A DNA stretch of 64,000 nt from Candidatus Aalborgicola defluviihabitans (GCA_016705575.1 JADIXX010000001.1:124001-188000), one strand, 5' to 3'; shown: positions 34,946 through 42,210, counted from the first letter of the stretch. Made by a program: numbers and translations. Notes: a model not told the origin generated them from the sequence alone.

Positions 34946-35821
34946 TTAGCGCCTCGCAGCGGTCAGCTGCAATTCGTTCGGCCCCACCCAGCCGCCGGGG
35001 GTGGCGAAGGTGCTCAGACTTTCTTCCATGTCGGCCCATGCGTCATTGGCGGCTTGGGGCGATAGACGGCTCAGGATTTGCTGGATCGGGCTGGCCGACG
35101 CACGGACGAAGTCCAGGTAGTGGCGCGCTGTGGGCATGTGAAAAGGGGCATCCAGAGTCGTGGTGGCAATCTCCTGAAAACCCGCAGCACCAAACAGCGC
35201 ATCGGCCAAGCCCGGCTTGCCCAGGCTGAGCAGGCCACCCGGCGTAAACGGATCGCGGGCGGGCAGACCCGCATGCTGCATGGCCGTGGACATCAGAATG
35301 CCGATACATGGGTTGCGCTCCGGCCGCGAGAACACCATGGTGCAAATGCCTCCGCCCGGACGCAAGGCGCGGTGCATGCCCCGCAGCCCTTGCAGCGGAT
35401 CAGGAAAAAACATCAGCCCCAGCCGACACACCACGGCGTCAAAGCTGGTGGGCTCCACGGCCAGGTCCTCGCCATCGGCCACCAGTGTCTGCACATTGCG
35501 CAGCCCCGCCTGTTGTGCGTTGTGCAGGGCCAACGCCAGAATGACGGGCGACAGATCGGTGGCCAGCACGCGCCCGGTGGGGCCCACGCGACGGGCAATG
35601 TCCAGGGTCTGGTCGCCAGCGCCTGCAGCCACATCCAGCACCGCGCAACCGGGGGCAATGCCCGCCATGTCCAGCATGGCATCGGTGGGCTGACGCAACC
35701 AGGAGTGAATGGCGGCAGTGTGGTGGTCCCAGCCGGTGGCACAGCGGTCCCACTGCGCACGCACCGACGACTTGAACGCTTGCGTGTCCGGGCTGCTGGC
35801 GGGGGGAGAAAGAACGGTCAT
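34946..35821 (-). CDS. SAM-dependent methyltransferase (UbiE-like)
   Basis: A 291-residue class-I methyltransferase with motif I VLDVAAGAGDQTLDIA (about residue 63), motif II-like ATDLSPVILALA, and FDAVVCRLGLMFFPDPLQGLRGMHRALRPGGG downstream. This is the Methyltransf_11/UbiE pattern for small-molecule substrates. The ATG at 35821 follows AGGAG. It is divergent from the LysR regulator, and the palindrome between them suggests control by that regulator. A longer frame to 36115 is shadow sequence. Confidence 0.87.
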   Translation of the reverse strand: MTVLSPPASSPDTQAFKSSVRAQWDRCATGWDHHTAAIHSWLRQPTDAMLDMAGIAPGCAVLDVAAGAGDQTLDIARRVGPTGRVLATDLSPVILALALHNAQQAGLRNVQTLVADGEDLAVEPTSFDAVVCRLGLMFFPDPLQGLRGMHRALRPGGGICTMVFSRPERNPCIGILMSTAMQHAGLPARDPFTPGGLLSLGKPGLADALFGAAGFQEIATTTLDAPFHMPTARHYLDFVRASASPIQQILSRLSPQAANDAWADMEESLSTFATPGGWVGPNELQLTAARR

Positions 35822-35910
35822 GTTGGGCTCCTGGTGGGTGCAGTTGGTGGCGAATTGACAGGGCCAGTCTAGGCACCGGGCCCGTGCGTCACAAGGCACA
35901 GACCCGCATA

Positions 35911-35938
35911 ATGGGGTTGCAAATTTGCATTGCCCCAT
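35911..35938. promoter_or_regulatory. LysR-type operator between methyltransferase and LysR genes
   Basis: The core GCAAATTTGC (35919-35928) is a perfect palindrome and is flanked by ATGGGG and CCCCAT slightly out of register. It lies 16 bases upstream of the LysR gene start and 90 bases from the methyltransferase start, the usual place for a divergent LysR box. Confidence 0.5.
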
Positions 35939-35954
35939 CAGCCTTGGCCCACCC

Positions 35955-36848
35955 ATGCTCGACTGGAATGATCTGAAATACCTGCTGGCCGTGGCTCGCC
36001 ACCAAGGCACCGCCGCTGCCAGTCGTGCGCTGGGGGTCAACCAGTCCACTGTGCAGCGCCGCCTGGTTGAACTGGAGCGCAACCTGGGCCAGCCCCTGGT
36101 GCAGCGGCACTCCACTGGTTACCGGCTGACGTCTTTTGGTGAGCAACTGTTGCCGCTGGCGCAACAGGTTGCGCAAGCGGTGGTCGCGCTGACCCAGCAT
36201 GTGGAAAATTTTCTGCGCGATGTAACTGGCGTGGTGCGGGTAACCTGCCCGGAGCCCCTGGTCTACCGCATCAGCAACTCTACATTGCTGGACCGCTTTC
36301 GCAGCCGCTACCCCGCGCTGCAGGTGGAGTTTGTGACCAGCGACAGATACCTCGACTTTGCCAAAGGCGAGGTCGACATCGCGCTGCGCTCGGGCGACAC
36401 CAATGACAACGCGCTGGTGGGCCGCAAGGTGGGCGATTCGCTCTGGGCGGTGTATGCCAGCCCTAAATACATCGCCCGGCGTGGGCGGCCCGACAGCGTG
36501 GAAGAACTGGAGCGCCACGACTGGGTTGGCTTTGACGACACCATGGCCCAGCACCGCGCCGCCAGCTGGCTGGCACAGGTGGCACCCAAGGCGCACTTTG
36601 TTGCGCGCAACAACAGCGTGCTGGGGCTGGTCTACTCAGCCAAGGCAGGCATCGGCCTGGCGGCGTTGCCCACTGCGCTGGGCGACGCCGAACCCGACCT
36701 GGTGCGCGTGTTGGGCCCCATCCCCGAACTGGCCCGCATCTGGCGGGTGCTGACCACGCCCGAACTGCGCCACACGCCACGTGTGGCGGCGCTGTTTGAT
36801 TTTCTGGTGGATGAAGTGGAAGCCCTGCGCCCCATCATCACGGGGTAG
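35955..36848 (+). CDS. LysR-family transcriptional regulator
   Basis: A 297-residue regulator: LDWNDLKYLLAVARHQGTAAASRALGVNQSTVQRRLVELE is a textbook LysR winged helix-turn-helix. The co-inducer domain follows (VRVTCPEPLVYRISN, VDIALRSGDTNDNALVGRKVG). The ATG at 35955 begins the HTH directly. No strong ribosome site is seen, so expression may be low. Divergent to the methyltransferase, its likely target. Confidence 0.92.
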   Translation: MLDWNDLKYLLAVARHQGTAAASRALGVNQSTVQRRLVELERNLGQPLVQRHSTGYRLTSFGEQLLPLAQQVAQAVVALTQHVENFLRDVTGVVRVTCPEPLVYRISNSTLLDRFRSRYPALQVEFVTSDRYLDFAKGEVDIALRSGDTNDNALVGRKVGDSLWAVYASPKYIARRGRPDSVEELERHDWVGFDDTMAQHRAASWLAQVAPKAHFVARNNSVLGLVYSAKAGIGLAALPTALGDAEPDLVRVLGPIPELARIWRVLTTPELRHTPRVAALFDFLVDEVEALRPIITG

Positions 36849-36860
36849 TCCACGGATTTT

Positions 36861-36912
36861 GGCCTCCAGCCCTCGTCGAATATACACAAGCAGCTACAAA
36901 AACAGTAGCAAT
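36861..36912 (+). repeat. Dispersed 52-bp repeat, copy 4
   Basis: GGCCTCCAGCCCTCGTCG, AATATACACAAGCA, GCTACAAAAACAGTAGC. Nearly identical to copy 10 at 42211-42262, including the bases after it. It ends 3 bases from the stop of the GIY-YIG gene fragment. Confidence 0.85.
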
Positions 36913-36915
36913 TCT

Positions 36916-37048
36916 TCAACCGTTGGCCGAGCGGCCCATGGTCACGGCTACGTTTTCAATGCGGCCTTTGGAGCCCTTGAGCACCACAAACCCATCGGTG
37001 GTGTACTCGCCCACGCCATCGGCGCCAGAGCCTTTGCAATAGAACAGA
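36916..37048 (-). pseudogene. GIY-YIG/DUF4357 gene fragment (partial duplicate of 42266-42904)
   Basis: The minus strand encodes LFYCKGSGADGVGEYTTDG, then FVVLKGSKGRIENVAVTMGR and SANG-stop. This is almost the same as the C-terminal part of the gene at 42266-42904. No 5' end is present. Compared with that gene, the final 23 residues (WVEWK to TVSANG) are missing; the join falls at a short repeat CCGTTGGC present at both ends of the lost piece, so the stop codon and frame were kept. Read as a decayed duplicate delimited by repeat copy 4. Confidence 0.8.
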
Positions 37049-37089
37049 TTGGGTGGGTGGTGGTCTCGGGGTGAAATTCAAATCCCTTT

Positions 37090-37106
37090 CCCAAAAACGT
37101 AGCAAC
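37090..37106 (+). repeat. Partial copy of the dispersed repeat (right end only)
   Basis: Only the CCCAAAAACGTAGCAACT end is recognisable. It lies 7 bases from the stop of the HEPN remnant, the position full copies take at other genes. Confidence 0.4.
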
Positions 37107-37112
37107 TTTCAA

Positions 37113-37289
37113 TCAGCGCGGCAGTTGCCCAATCGCGTCGACCACAGCTTGTGTGGCCACGATCAAATCGGTAACCAGTCGCTCATCCACCTCCATCAAG
37201 CCCTCATATTCACTGAGGTTGCGGGTGTTGTGGCATTTGTCCAGCACACGCCACACCTCGGGGCCCAAGCTCAGCGTGTGAGGTAGCAC
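37113..37289 (-). pseudogene. HEPN-like partner gene, 5'-truncated
   Basis: A 58-residue frame from GTG 37289: LPHTLSLGPEVWRVLDKCHN, TRNLSEYEG, LMEVDERLVTDLIVATQ, ending IGQLPR. It resembles the C-terminal half of HEPN-type proteins that pair with nucleotidyltransferases (the RN-x-x-x-Y-E-G pattern is typical). The first helices are absent: the normal protein is about twice as long. It starts 7 bases after the nucleotidyltransferase stop. It may still be translated, but as a truncated partner. This short frame could also be real in reduced form. Confidence 0.6.
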
Positions 37290-37295
37290 AGGCTA

Positions 37296-37895
37296 TCAAG
37301 TGCTTGTTGCATGCAGTTGCTCGTCGTTGCCAATCAACCATATTTTGGGCTGCTGCAAAACGCGCGTCACAAAAGCGTTGTCGCTTTGGATGCGCTTGGC
37401 CACATCGGTGGATGTGTACAACGTGGGGTTGACCTTGCGCCCCAGTGTGTTGGTGGCAGGCTCCAGCGCGCCAAACACGTCTGCGTAGCCCAGGCTAGTG
37501 CTGACGATCATCACGTCAATGTCGCTGTGCGCGGTGTCTTGCTGCTTGGCCACAGATCCATAAACGAAGGCCAGATCAATCTGCGCCGCCAGCGGCACCA
37601 ATGCGGCCCGCAGCACATCGGCCAAGCCCATGGTTTTCAGCACCAAGCCACGCAGCTCGGCAAATATCAATGCATTGGTATTGGCTTGGTAGTGCTTTTG
37701 GTTGCCCTGCTTGGTGACGGTGAGCAAGCCGGCGTCAGACAGGCCAGCTAATTCGCGCTGCACAGCGCCAGTGCCCGATTGGGCCAGCGCAATCACCTCA
37801 TTGGCATAGAAGCTGCGGTCGGGTGTGCCAAACAGTACAGCCAGCACCCGCTGGCGCACCTTGGGGAACAGGGCGTCAGCAAAGCTGGCTGACAA
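37296..37895 (-). CDS. Winged-helix plus MNT nucleotidyltransferase protein
   Basis: A 199-residue two-domain protein. The N-terminal winged helix (VRQRVLAVLFGTPDRSFYANEVIALAQ to LLTVTKQGNQKHYQAN) resembles ArsR/MarR folds. The C-terminal minimal nucleotidyltransferase has FVYGSVAKQQDTAHSDIDVMIV (GS-x-DxD). Such proteins act as antitoxin or modifying partners of HEPN toxins and can autoregulate through the HTH. The start is a TTG at 37895 without a clear ribosome site, so it is uncertain. Its HEPN partner downstream is truncated. Confidence 0.82.
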   Translation of the reverse strand: MSASFADALFPKVRQRVLAVLFGTPDRSFYANEVIALAQSGTGAVQRELAGLSDAGLLTVTKQGNQKHYQANTNALIFAELRGLVLKTMGLADVLRAALVPLAAQIDLAFVYGSVAKQQDTAHSDIDVMIVSTSLGYADVFGALEPATNTLGRKVNPTLYTSTDVAKRIQSDNAFVTRVLQQPKIWLIGNDEQLHATST

Positions 37896-37932
37896 AGGGG
37901 AGGGGTTTTTTGGAAGTATTTAGTAAAATCAA

Positions 37933-37983
37933 CCTGTAGCCCCCGTGGAATATGCACAAGCAGCTACTAAAAACATAGTAATT
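37933..37983 (+). repeat. Dispersed 52-bp repeat, copy 6
   Basis: CCTGTAGCCCCCGTGG, AATATGCACAAGCA, GCTACTAAAAACATAGT. Located in the 223-base gap between the nucleotidyltransferase and SRAP genes, 136 bases from the SRAP stop. The remaining gap holds a short open stretch (HRNEILGRTSSVEELV on the minus strand) that I cannot assign. Confidence 0.8.
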
Positions 37984-38118
37984 GTGTCCACAATGCTGGA
38001 ACGAAGCACCCGGCTTGCTCATGCAGACCAACTCTTCCACACTAGAGGTGCGCCCCAGAATCTCGTTGCGGTGCGCTTATCCGGAAATGATACGGATTCA
38101 TGTTGCCGCCGCCCTGAG

Positions 38119-39045
38119 CTATTGCACGGGCTTATGGTCGTAAAACGGCCGCTCCCGGTCTTGCAGAATGTCATAGAGCGAGTCCAAATCATGGGGGTCC
38201 GGGTCTAGCCAGGCGTCTACGTTTTCGCGCTTGAGGGGAATGATGCAGCGATCGTGACCGGCCGCCAAAACCTCGGCGGGTGGCTCATCCGTAATGAAGG
38301 CGAATGAATACAGGTCCTGTTTGCCGGGTGCTGTCCAGTGCGACCACAAGCAAGCCACGTACATGTTTTGGCCGCCGCGTGGTTTGAATTCAAGAATCGC
38401 TTTGCTGCCATTGGCCGCAACCACGTGTTCGTAGAAAGCAGTCACGATGGCAACGCCATGGGTATAGCCAAATTGCTTGCGCCAAAAGCCGTCCAAATTG
38501 TCTAAGCGCGCGTTGTAAGTCCCGGGGAATCGTTGGTCAAAGTTCTCTGGGCTGCCTGCAATACGGCACTGGTAGCGCATTGGGCGCACTATCTTTTTGC
38601 CGTTTTCCAGGATGAGTACGGGCACGTAGTAGCCGGGGTAGATCCGCGAATCGCCGCTCTTGCGTTCAGCGCGCTGCAAGCTCTCTAGCTTCTCTAGCGC
38701 GCGTTCGATTTTGTTGGTGGCTATGCGCTTGTCGTCTGTCGCCTTTTTCGTCACCTTGGTCGTCAGAACCAGTTCGGCCTTGGCAAGACGCTCGCGCTGA
38801 TCAACCAACTCTTGCGCCAGTGTGGCAATTTGTTGGGCCTGAAACCGCTCCAATGCCTCGCGCGCTTTCTGAAAGCCGGCACGCTGGTCGGCCTTTATCG
38901 CGGCATCCAGCGCAGGGGTAGTGGCGGCGCGGTTGTCGTACAGCTTCATGCCATAGAGCTGCGCAAACCCCTCAATGTCAAGGGCTGCGCCAAACTGGTC
39001 GCAGTATTCATCGTAGGCTTCAATGACTTGGGCGGAGTAGCACAT
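38119..39045 (-). CDS. SRAP/SOS response-associated peptidase (HMCES/YedK family)
   Basis: A 308-residue SRAP-domain protein. Cys2 (MCYSAQ) is the residue that forms a covalent thiazolidine link to abasic sites in single-stranded DNA. Other SRAP landmarks are PMRYQCR, TYNARLDNLDGFW, VIVTAFYEH-like IVTAFYEHV and the late H/R segment VLAAGHDRCIIPL. A central helical, coiled-coil-like insert (about residues 60-140, Lys/Glu-rich) makes it longer than YedK. Start fixed by the essential Cys2 position. Flanked by 18-bp direct repeats (38081-38098 and 39048-39065). Confidence 0.87.
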   Translation of the reverse strand: MCYSAQVIEAYDEYCDQFGAALDIEGFAQLYGMKLYDNRAATTPALDAAIKADQRAGFQKAREALERFQAQQIATLAQELVDQRERLAKAELVLTTKVTKKATDDKRIATNKIERALEKLESLQRAERKSGDSRIYPGYYVPVLILENGKKIVRPMRYQCRIAGSPENFDQRFPGTYNARLDNLDGFWRKQFGYTHGVAIVTAFYEHVVAANGSKAILEFKPRGGQNMYVACLWSHWTAPGKQDLYSFAFITDEPPAEVLAAGHDRCIIPLKRENVDAWLDPDPHDLDSLYDILQDRERPFYDHKPVQ

Positions 39046-39089
39046 AGCCGCAAATGATACGGGTTTTGGGTGCTGCAGCACCCTCAGGC

Positions 39090-39120
39090 CTACCACAACT
39101 TAAACCCCGCCGAGCGCATG
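39090..39120 (-). pseudogene. C-terminal scrap of a GIY-YIG-like gene
   Basis: The minus strand reads MRSAGFKLW-stop, matching the DLRSAGFGVW end of the protein at 32650-32976; the shared bases AAACCCCGCCGAGCGCA are identical at 32667-32683 on the same strand. Nothing else of the gene remains. Confidence 0.5.
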
Positions 39121-39160
39121 GAGTGAGGTTTAACGGTGGCAGGTTCATTTATGCGAAATC

Positions 39161-39212
39161 GGCCTCTAGCCCTCGTAGAATATACGCAAGTAGCTATGAA
39201 AATAATAGTGAA
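39161..39212 (+). repeat. Dispersed 52-bp repeat, copy 7
   Basis: GGCCTCTAGCCCTCGTAG, AATATACGCAAGTA, GCTATGAAAATAATAGT. Ends 2 bases from the stop codon of the Mrr-type nuclease gene. Confidence 0.85.
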
Positions 39213-39214
39213 TC

Positions 39215-40060
39215 TCAACGCAACGCCGCCACCATGGGCAACCTGGACTTGCAGCGCGGGTAGTTGGTGCACCCCCAAAAATTGGCGCCGCCCTTGGCGG
39301 GTGTGCGCTCCACCATTTTGATGCCGCAACTCGCGCAGGTGGGACGCCAGTATTCGCCCTCAAACGCTACGGCCAGCAAAGCTTGTTGTTGCTCGGGCGT
39401 GCGTTTGGCAATCAAGGCCAGCAGAGCCTTGCCGTCCAGCGTATTGATGCCGTTGTCCTTTGCGAACTGCGTTGCGTCTGTGGTGTAGGTGGACGTGGTG
39501 GCATAGGTGCCGCGCTTGAGCTGGTGCGCGGACATCACGCCATAGAACTCGCGCATCTCCTTTACGCCAACCGCTTTGCCCTGCCAGTGCTTGCACTGCA
39601 CCACGGCCACTGGGCCAGTGGCGTTGCGACTGTGTAGCCAGATATCCACACCACCGTCTGCGCCATGGGATTGCGATTTGGTTTCAAAACCAGCTTGGCC
39701 AAATAGCGATTCGCATACCGCTTCGAACCGGCGCCACTCGATGGCCGCAAACACGGCTGAAGTCCAAGTCGTCTCCGGCTGTTGTGAAGTCGGTGTAGAG
39801 GTAATTGTCTGAGGCTGCAAATTGGACTTGGCAACCTTTGCCTTGGTGAAGTGGTGCAGGCACAGCAGCAGCACACCTGCTGCCAATGCCAACCCTCCTG
39901 GAATACGCAAGGCTGTTGCCAGGGGTTTCAAGAAGGGTGATGAGCCTGCCAACAAAGGTGCTATCAAGAATACAAAGCCAATGGCACAAAGCCCGAAGGC
40001 CTTCTCATGCATCGTGTTGAGTGCGCGGCTTTGGCGCTTGGTTGATCGTGCCTTGGCCAT
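39215..40060 (-). CDS. Membrane-anchored Mrr-type restriction endonuclease with zinc finger
   Basis: A 281-residue protein. Two hydrophobic segments near residues 20-40 and 50-70 (FGLCAIGFVFLIAPLLAG, LALAAGVLLLCLHHF) anchor it in the membrane. The Mrr-like PD-(D/E)xK nuclease domain shows WRRFEAVCESLFGQAGF, GGVDIWL and VVQCKHW (D...Q-x-K). A C-terminal topoisomerase-type zinc ribbon follows (PTCASCGIKMVERT...FWGCTNYPRCKS, four Cys). It probably cuts foreign or damaged DNA. The ATG at 40060 follows GGGAG. The stop codon abuts repeat copy 7. Confidence 0.88.
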   Translation of the reverse strand: MAKARSTKRQSRALNTMHEKAFGLCAIGFVFLIAPLLAGSSPFLKPLATALRIPGGLALAAGVLLLCLHHFTKAKVAKSNLQPQTITSTPTSQQPETTWTSAVFAAIEWRRFEAVCESLFGQAGFETKSQSHGADGGVDIWLHSRNATGPVAVVQCKHWQGKAVGVKEMREFYGVMSAHQLKRGTYATTSTYTTDATQFAKDNGINTLDGKALLALIAKRTPEQQQALLAVAFEGEYWRPTCASCGIKMVERTPAKGGANFWGCTNYPRCKSRLPMVAALR

Positions 40061-40154
40061 ATGAATTTCTCCCTGAAACACTTCACTATACGGTCTGGCG
40101 CGCCGCCTGTACGATGGCGCAAACTTAATGGCGCAAACTTTAGGGAGGATCACC

Positions 40155-40904
40155 GTGGCAACCAACAACAACCAAAAACTCGCCGTCTTGATTGATGCCG
40201 ACAACGCACAGGCATCCGTCATCCAAGAGCTGCTGTCTGAGGTATCGCGCTACGGCACCGCCACGATCAAACGCGCCTATGGCGACTGGACCACCACCAA
40301 CCTCAAGGGCTGGAAAGAGGTGCTGCACAAGATGGCGATTCAGCCCATACAGCAGTTCAGCTACACCACGGGCAAGAACTCTACCGACGCATCGCTCATC
40401 ATCGACGCCATGGACGTGCTGCACACCGGCCGCGTGGACGGCTTTTGCCTGGTCAGCAGCGACAGCGACTTCACCCGCCTGGCCACCCGCATCCGCGAAG
40501 AGGGCAAAGTGGTCTACGGCTTTGGCGAGCGCAAAACGCCAGAGCCGTTTGTGGCGGCTTGCGATAAGTTCGTCTATACCGAAATTTTGCGCGCTGAGCC
40601 CGAACAGGCCAAGCCGGGCCAAGAGCCCGTGGCCGAGCTGCCCAAGCTCAAACCCATGCTGCTCAACGCGCTGAACGCCATTGCCCGCGAAGACGGCTGG
40701 ACCACGCTGTCCGCCCTAGGCAGCCAGATCAACCGCAGCCACCCATCGTTTGACCCGCGCAACTACGGTGTGGCCAAGCTGGGCGAGTTGATCCGCCAGC
40801 AGGCGGCGTATCTGGACGTGAAAGAAGTGAAGAGTGGCGAAGGGGATGCGGTGCAGACGCATTTGCATGTGCGGCGTAAGGCGGCTGGAGGGACAAAAGG
40901 CTGA
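40155..40904 (+). CDS. NYN-domain RNase with LOTUS/OST-HTH domain
   Basis: A 249-residue protein with an N-terminal NYN (PIN-like) ribonuclease domain: KLAVLIDADNAQAS and the acidic sites DASLIIDAMDVLH and CLVSSDSDFTRLATRIREEG. The C-terminal OST-HTH/LOTUS domain (LLNALNAIAREDGWTTLSALGSQINRSHPSFDPRNYG, LGELIRQ) binds RNA. The GTG at 40155 has a strong GGGAGG site. The only plus-strand gene of its group in the island. Possible roles are RNA turnover or defence. Confidence 0.9.
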   Translation: MATNNNQKLAVLIDADNAQASVIQELLSEVSRYGTATIKRAYGDWTTTNLKGWKEVLHKMAIQPIQQFSYTTGKNSTDASLIIDAMDVLHTGRVDGFCLVSSDSDFTRLATRIREEGKVVYGFGERKTPEPFVAACDKFVYTEILRAEPEQAKPGQEPVAELPKLKPMLLNALNAIAREDGWTTLSALGSQINRSHPSFDPRNYGVAKLGELIRQQAAYLDVKEVKSGEGDAVQTHLHVRRKAAGGTKG

Positions 40905-40921
40905 CGAGTTTTAGTGAAAGC

Positions 40922-40973
40922 GGGCTGTAGCCCTCGCAGAATATACTTACGCTGCTACTAAAAACGTAGCGAT
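40922..40973 (+). repeat. Dispersed 52-bp repeat, copy 8
   Basis: GGGCTGTAGCCCTCGCAG, AATATACTTACGCT, GCTACTAAAAACGTAGC. Directly abuts the stop codon of the HepT remnant (40974) and lies 17 bases after the NYN gene stop. Confidence 0.85.
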
Positions 40974-41061
40974 TTACGGGCTAAGCGCAGAGACTTGCCT
41001 CTGTAGAAAGGGTAGATCGTTCTGAATGTTTTGCCACCCGCAGCGGGTGCGCGCGGCTCAT
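40974..41061 (-). pseudogene. HepT (HEPN toxin) remnant: both ends joined, middle lost
   Basis: An ATG at 41061 overlaps the MntA-type stop (ATGA) and begins MSRAHPLRV, a HepT-like start. In a different frame the same stretch ends WQNIQNDLPFLQRQVSALSP-stop, the typical HepT C-terminus (IVWxxVQNDLPxLxxQV). About 80 residues between them are absent. The start and end are therefore preserved but out of frame, so this is a dead gene. Confidence 0.62.
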
Positions 41062-41347
41062 ACGGCCAAGGCCTCGCGCAGCACCTGATCGCGAAAGCTG
41101 GGGGCAGGCTGTTGGGCGTGAGTACATCCACATCCATGCCCAGCAACTGTTTCAGTTCAAACCGGATAGCGCCAATGTCCATCAGCGTGGTCTGCGCAGT
41201 GGGCTCTACCAGCAAGTCCAGATCGCTCTCTGCCGTGTCGTCGCCATGCAGCGCCGAGCCGAACACCCGCACATCACTCACGCGGTGGCGCAAAGCAATC
41301 TCGCGGATTTGCGTGCGGTGGAGTGTCAGGGATTCAGAGGGGCGCAT
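41058..41347 (-). pseudogene. MntA-type nucleotidyltransferase antitoxin, frameshifted near its end
   Basis: Encodes MRPSESLTLHRTQIREIALRH, VFGSALHGDDTAESDLDLLVEP (GS-x-DxD nucleotidyltransferase motif) and LLGMDVDVLTPNSLPP. After that, a one-base loss in a run of five G at 41100-41104 (plus strand) shifts the frame. Restoring one base gives LPPSFRDQVLREALAV-stop, the usual MntA C-terminus, ending at 41058. MntA proteins AMPylate the HepT toxin to neutralise it; here HepT is also destroyed. Could be a sequencing error. Confidence 0.7.
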
Positions 41348-41387
41348 GGGTTGGAGTTTAACGGCGCCAGAGGCGGCTGGAAAAAGT

Positions 41388-41436
41388 GGCCTGTAGCCCT
41401 CGTCGGATTAGCGCAAGCAGCTATTAAAGTTATAGC
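41388..41436 (+). repeat. Dispersed 52-bp repeat, copy 9
   Basis: GGCCTGTAGCCCTCGTCG, GATTAGCGCAAGCA, GCTATTAAAGTTATAGC. The stop codon of the AbiEii remnant (41430-41432) lies inside this copy, so the repeat itself supplies the stop. Confidence 0.8.
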
Positions 41437-41640
41437 GAGCCGAGAAACTCCGCAGCCCGCTTTAAGGCGTCGTCAAAGGTGGGCCGGTAATCGAGCGTGT
41501 CGATGGCTTCGAACTGGGCTTGCAGCACTTTGCGCCGCGATGCCAAACCTTCTTGGCCACAATTTCTGTCGCAGTTTCTACCCGTACCTCGCGCCCCAGC
41601 AGGCTCCACATCTCAAATGGGGCCTCGTTCAGGTATGTGC
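41430..41640 (-). pseudogene. AbiEii-type toxin gene remnant
   Basis: Directly downstream of an intact XRE antitoxin. The minus strand reads LNEAPFEMWSLLGREVRV, ETATEIVAKKVWHRGA, then after a frame change SRRKVLQAQFEAIDTLDYRP and TFDDALKRAAEFLGSL-stop. These match the second half of AbiEii-like nucleotidyltransferases. The whole catalytic N-terminal half and an internal piece after KKVWHRGA (where RDLFDL is expected) are missing. Non-functional. Confidence 0.72.
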
Positions 41641-41641
41641 A

Positions 41642-42124
41642 TCAGGCCCATGCTGGGGTGGGTGACTGCACGGCATGCGCCCACTGCACCAAGTGCTTCC
41701 ACAGCGTTTTGGGCGGGGTGTGGGAGGTGTGTGCTACCTGCTCCACGGCGGCCAGGATGAGTGCCAGCGGGGCTTCGTCCAGCAGGGTGGCAATGTGGGG
41801 CGTTATGGCCTCGGGCAAGTCGCCCTGCGCCAGGGCCTGGGCCAGCTCGGCGGGTTGCAGCACGCGCCGGTAGCTCACGCTGGCAGTTTGGCTTAGTAGC
41901 GCCAGCGCATCCAGTGGGGCGGGCTTGCGGTGGGCATCCAGCTCCAACCCCAACAAAGCCAGCAGCGCCAGTAACTTAGCCGCACCCAGGTCCACCAACG
42001 TGCCGTTTTCCAACTGGTTAACCGTGGCCCGCGACAGACCGCACAGCTTGGCCAGCCTGTCTTGCGACAGGCCTAGTGCAGTACGCCTGGCATGGATGAG
42101 GGGTGCGAGGTCGTGCAGAGTCAT
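41642..42124 (-). CDS. XRE-family antitoxin, toxin partner decayed
   Basis: A 160-residue protein with an N-terminal HTH: LIHARRTALGLSQDRLAKLCGLSRATVNQLENGTLVDLG. The C-terminal half is helical and likely binds the cognate AbiEii-type toxin, whose gene directly downstream is reduced to fragments. The gene is intact and has a perfect 18-bp palindrome in its promoter (42154-42171), so it may persist as an orphan regulator or anti-toxin against incoming related toxins. Confidence 0.87.
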   Translation of the reverse strand: MTLHDLAPLIHARRTALGLSQDRLAKLCGLSRATVNQLENGTLVDLGAAKLLALLALLGLELDAHRKPAPLDALALLSQTASVSYRRVLQPAELAQALAQGDLPEAITPHIATLLDEAPLALILAAVEQVAHTSHTPPKTLWKHLVQWAHAVQSPTPAWA

Positions 42125-42153
42125 GGGTGCAGTAGAGCACTACGATTAAAAAA

Positions 42154-42171
42154 TGTCAAACATGTTTGACA
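42154..42171 (-). promoter_or_regulatory. Perfect 18-bp palindromic operator for the XRE gene
   Basis: TGTCAAACATGTTTGACA is fully self-complementary. On the minus strand its right end provides a consensus -35 TTGACA, 17 bases before a weak -10 (TCTACT), and the gene ATG is about 30 bases from the operator. Strongly suggests autorepression by the XRE protein. Confidence 0.72.
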
Positions 42172-42210
42172 AAATTAATCTGGATATTGGCAAAAACTGT
42201 ATGCCAAATC

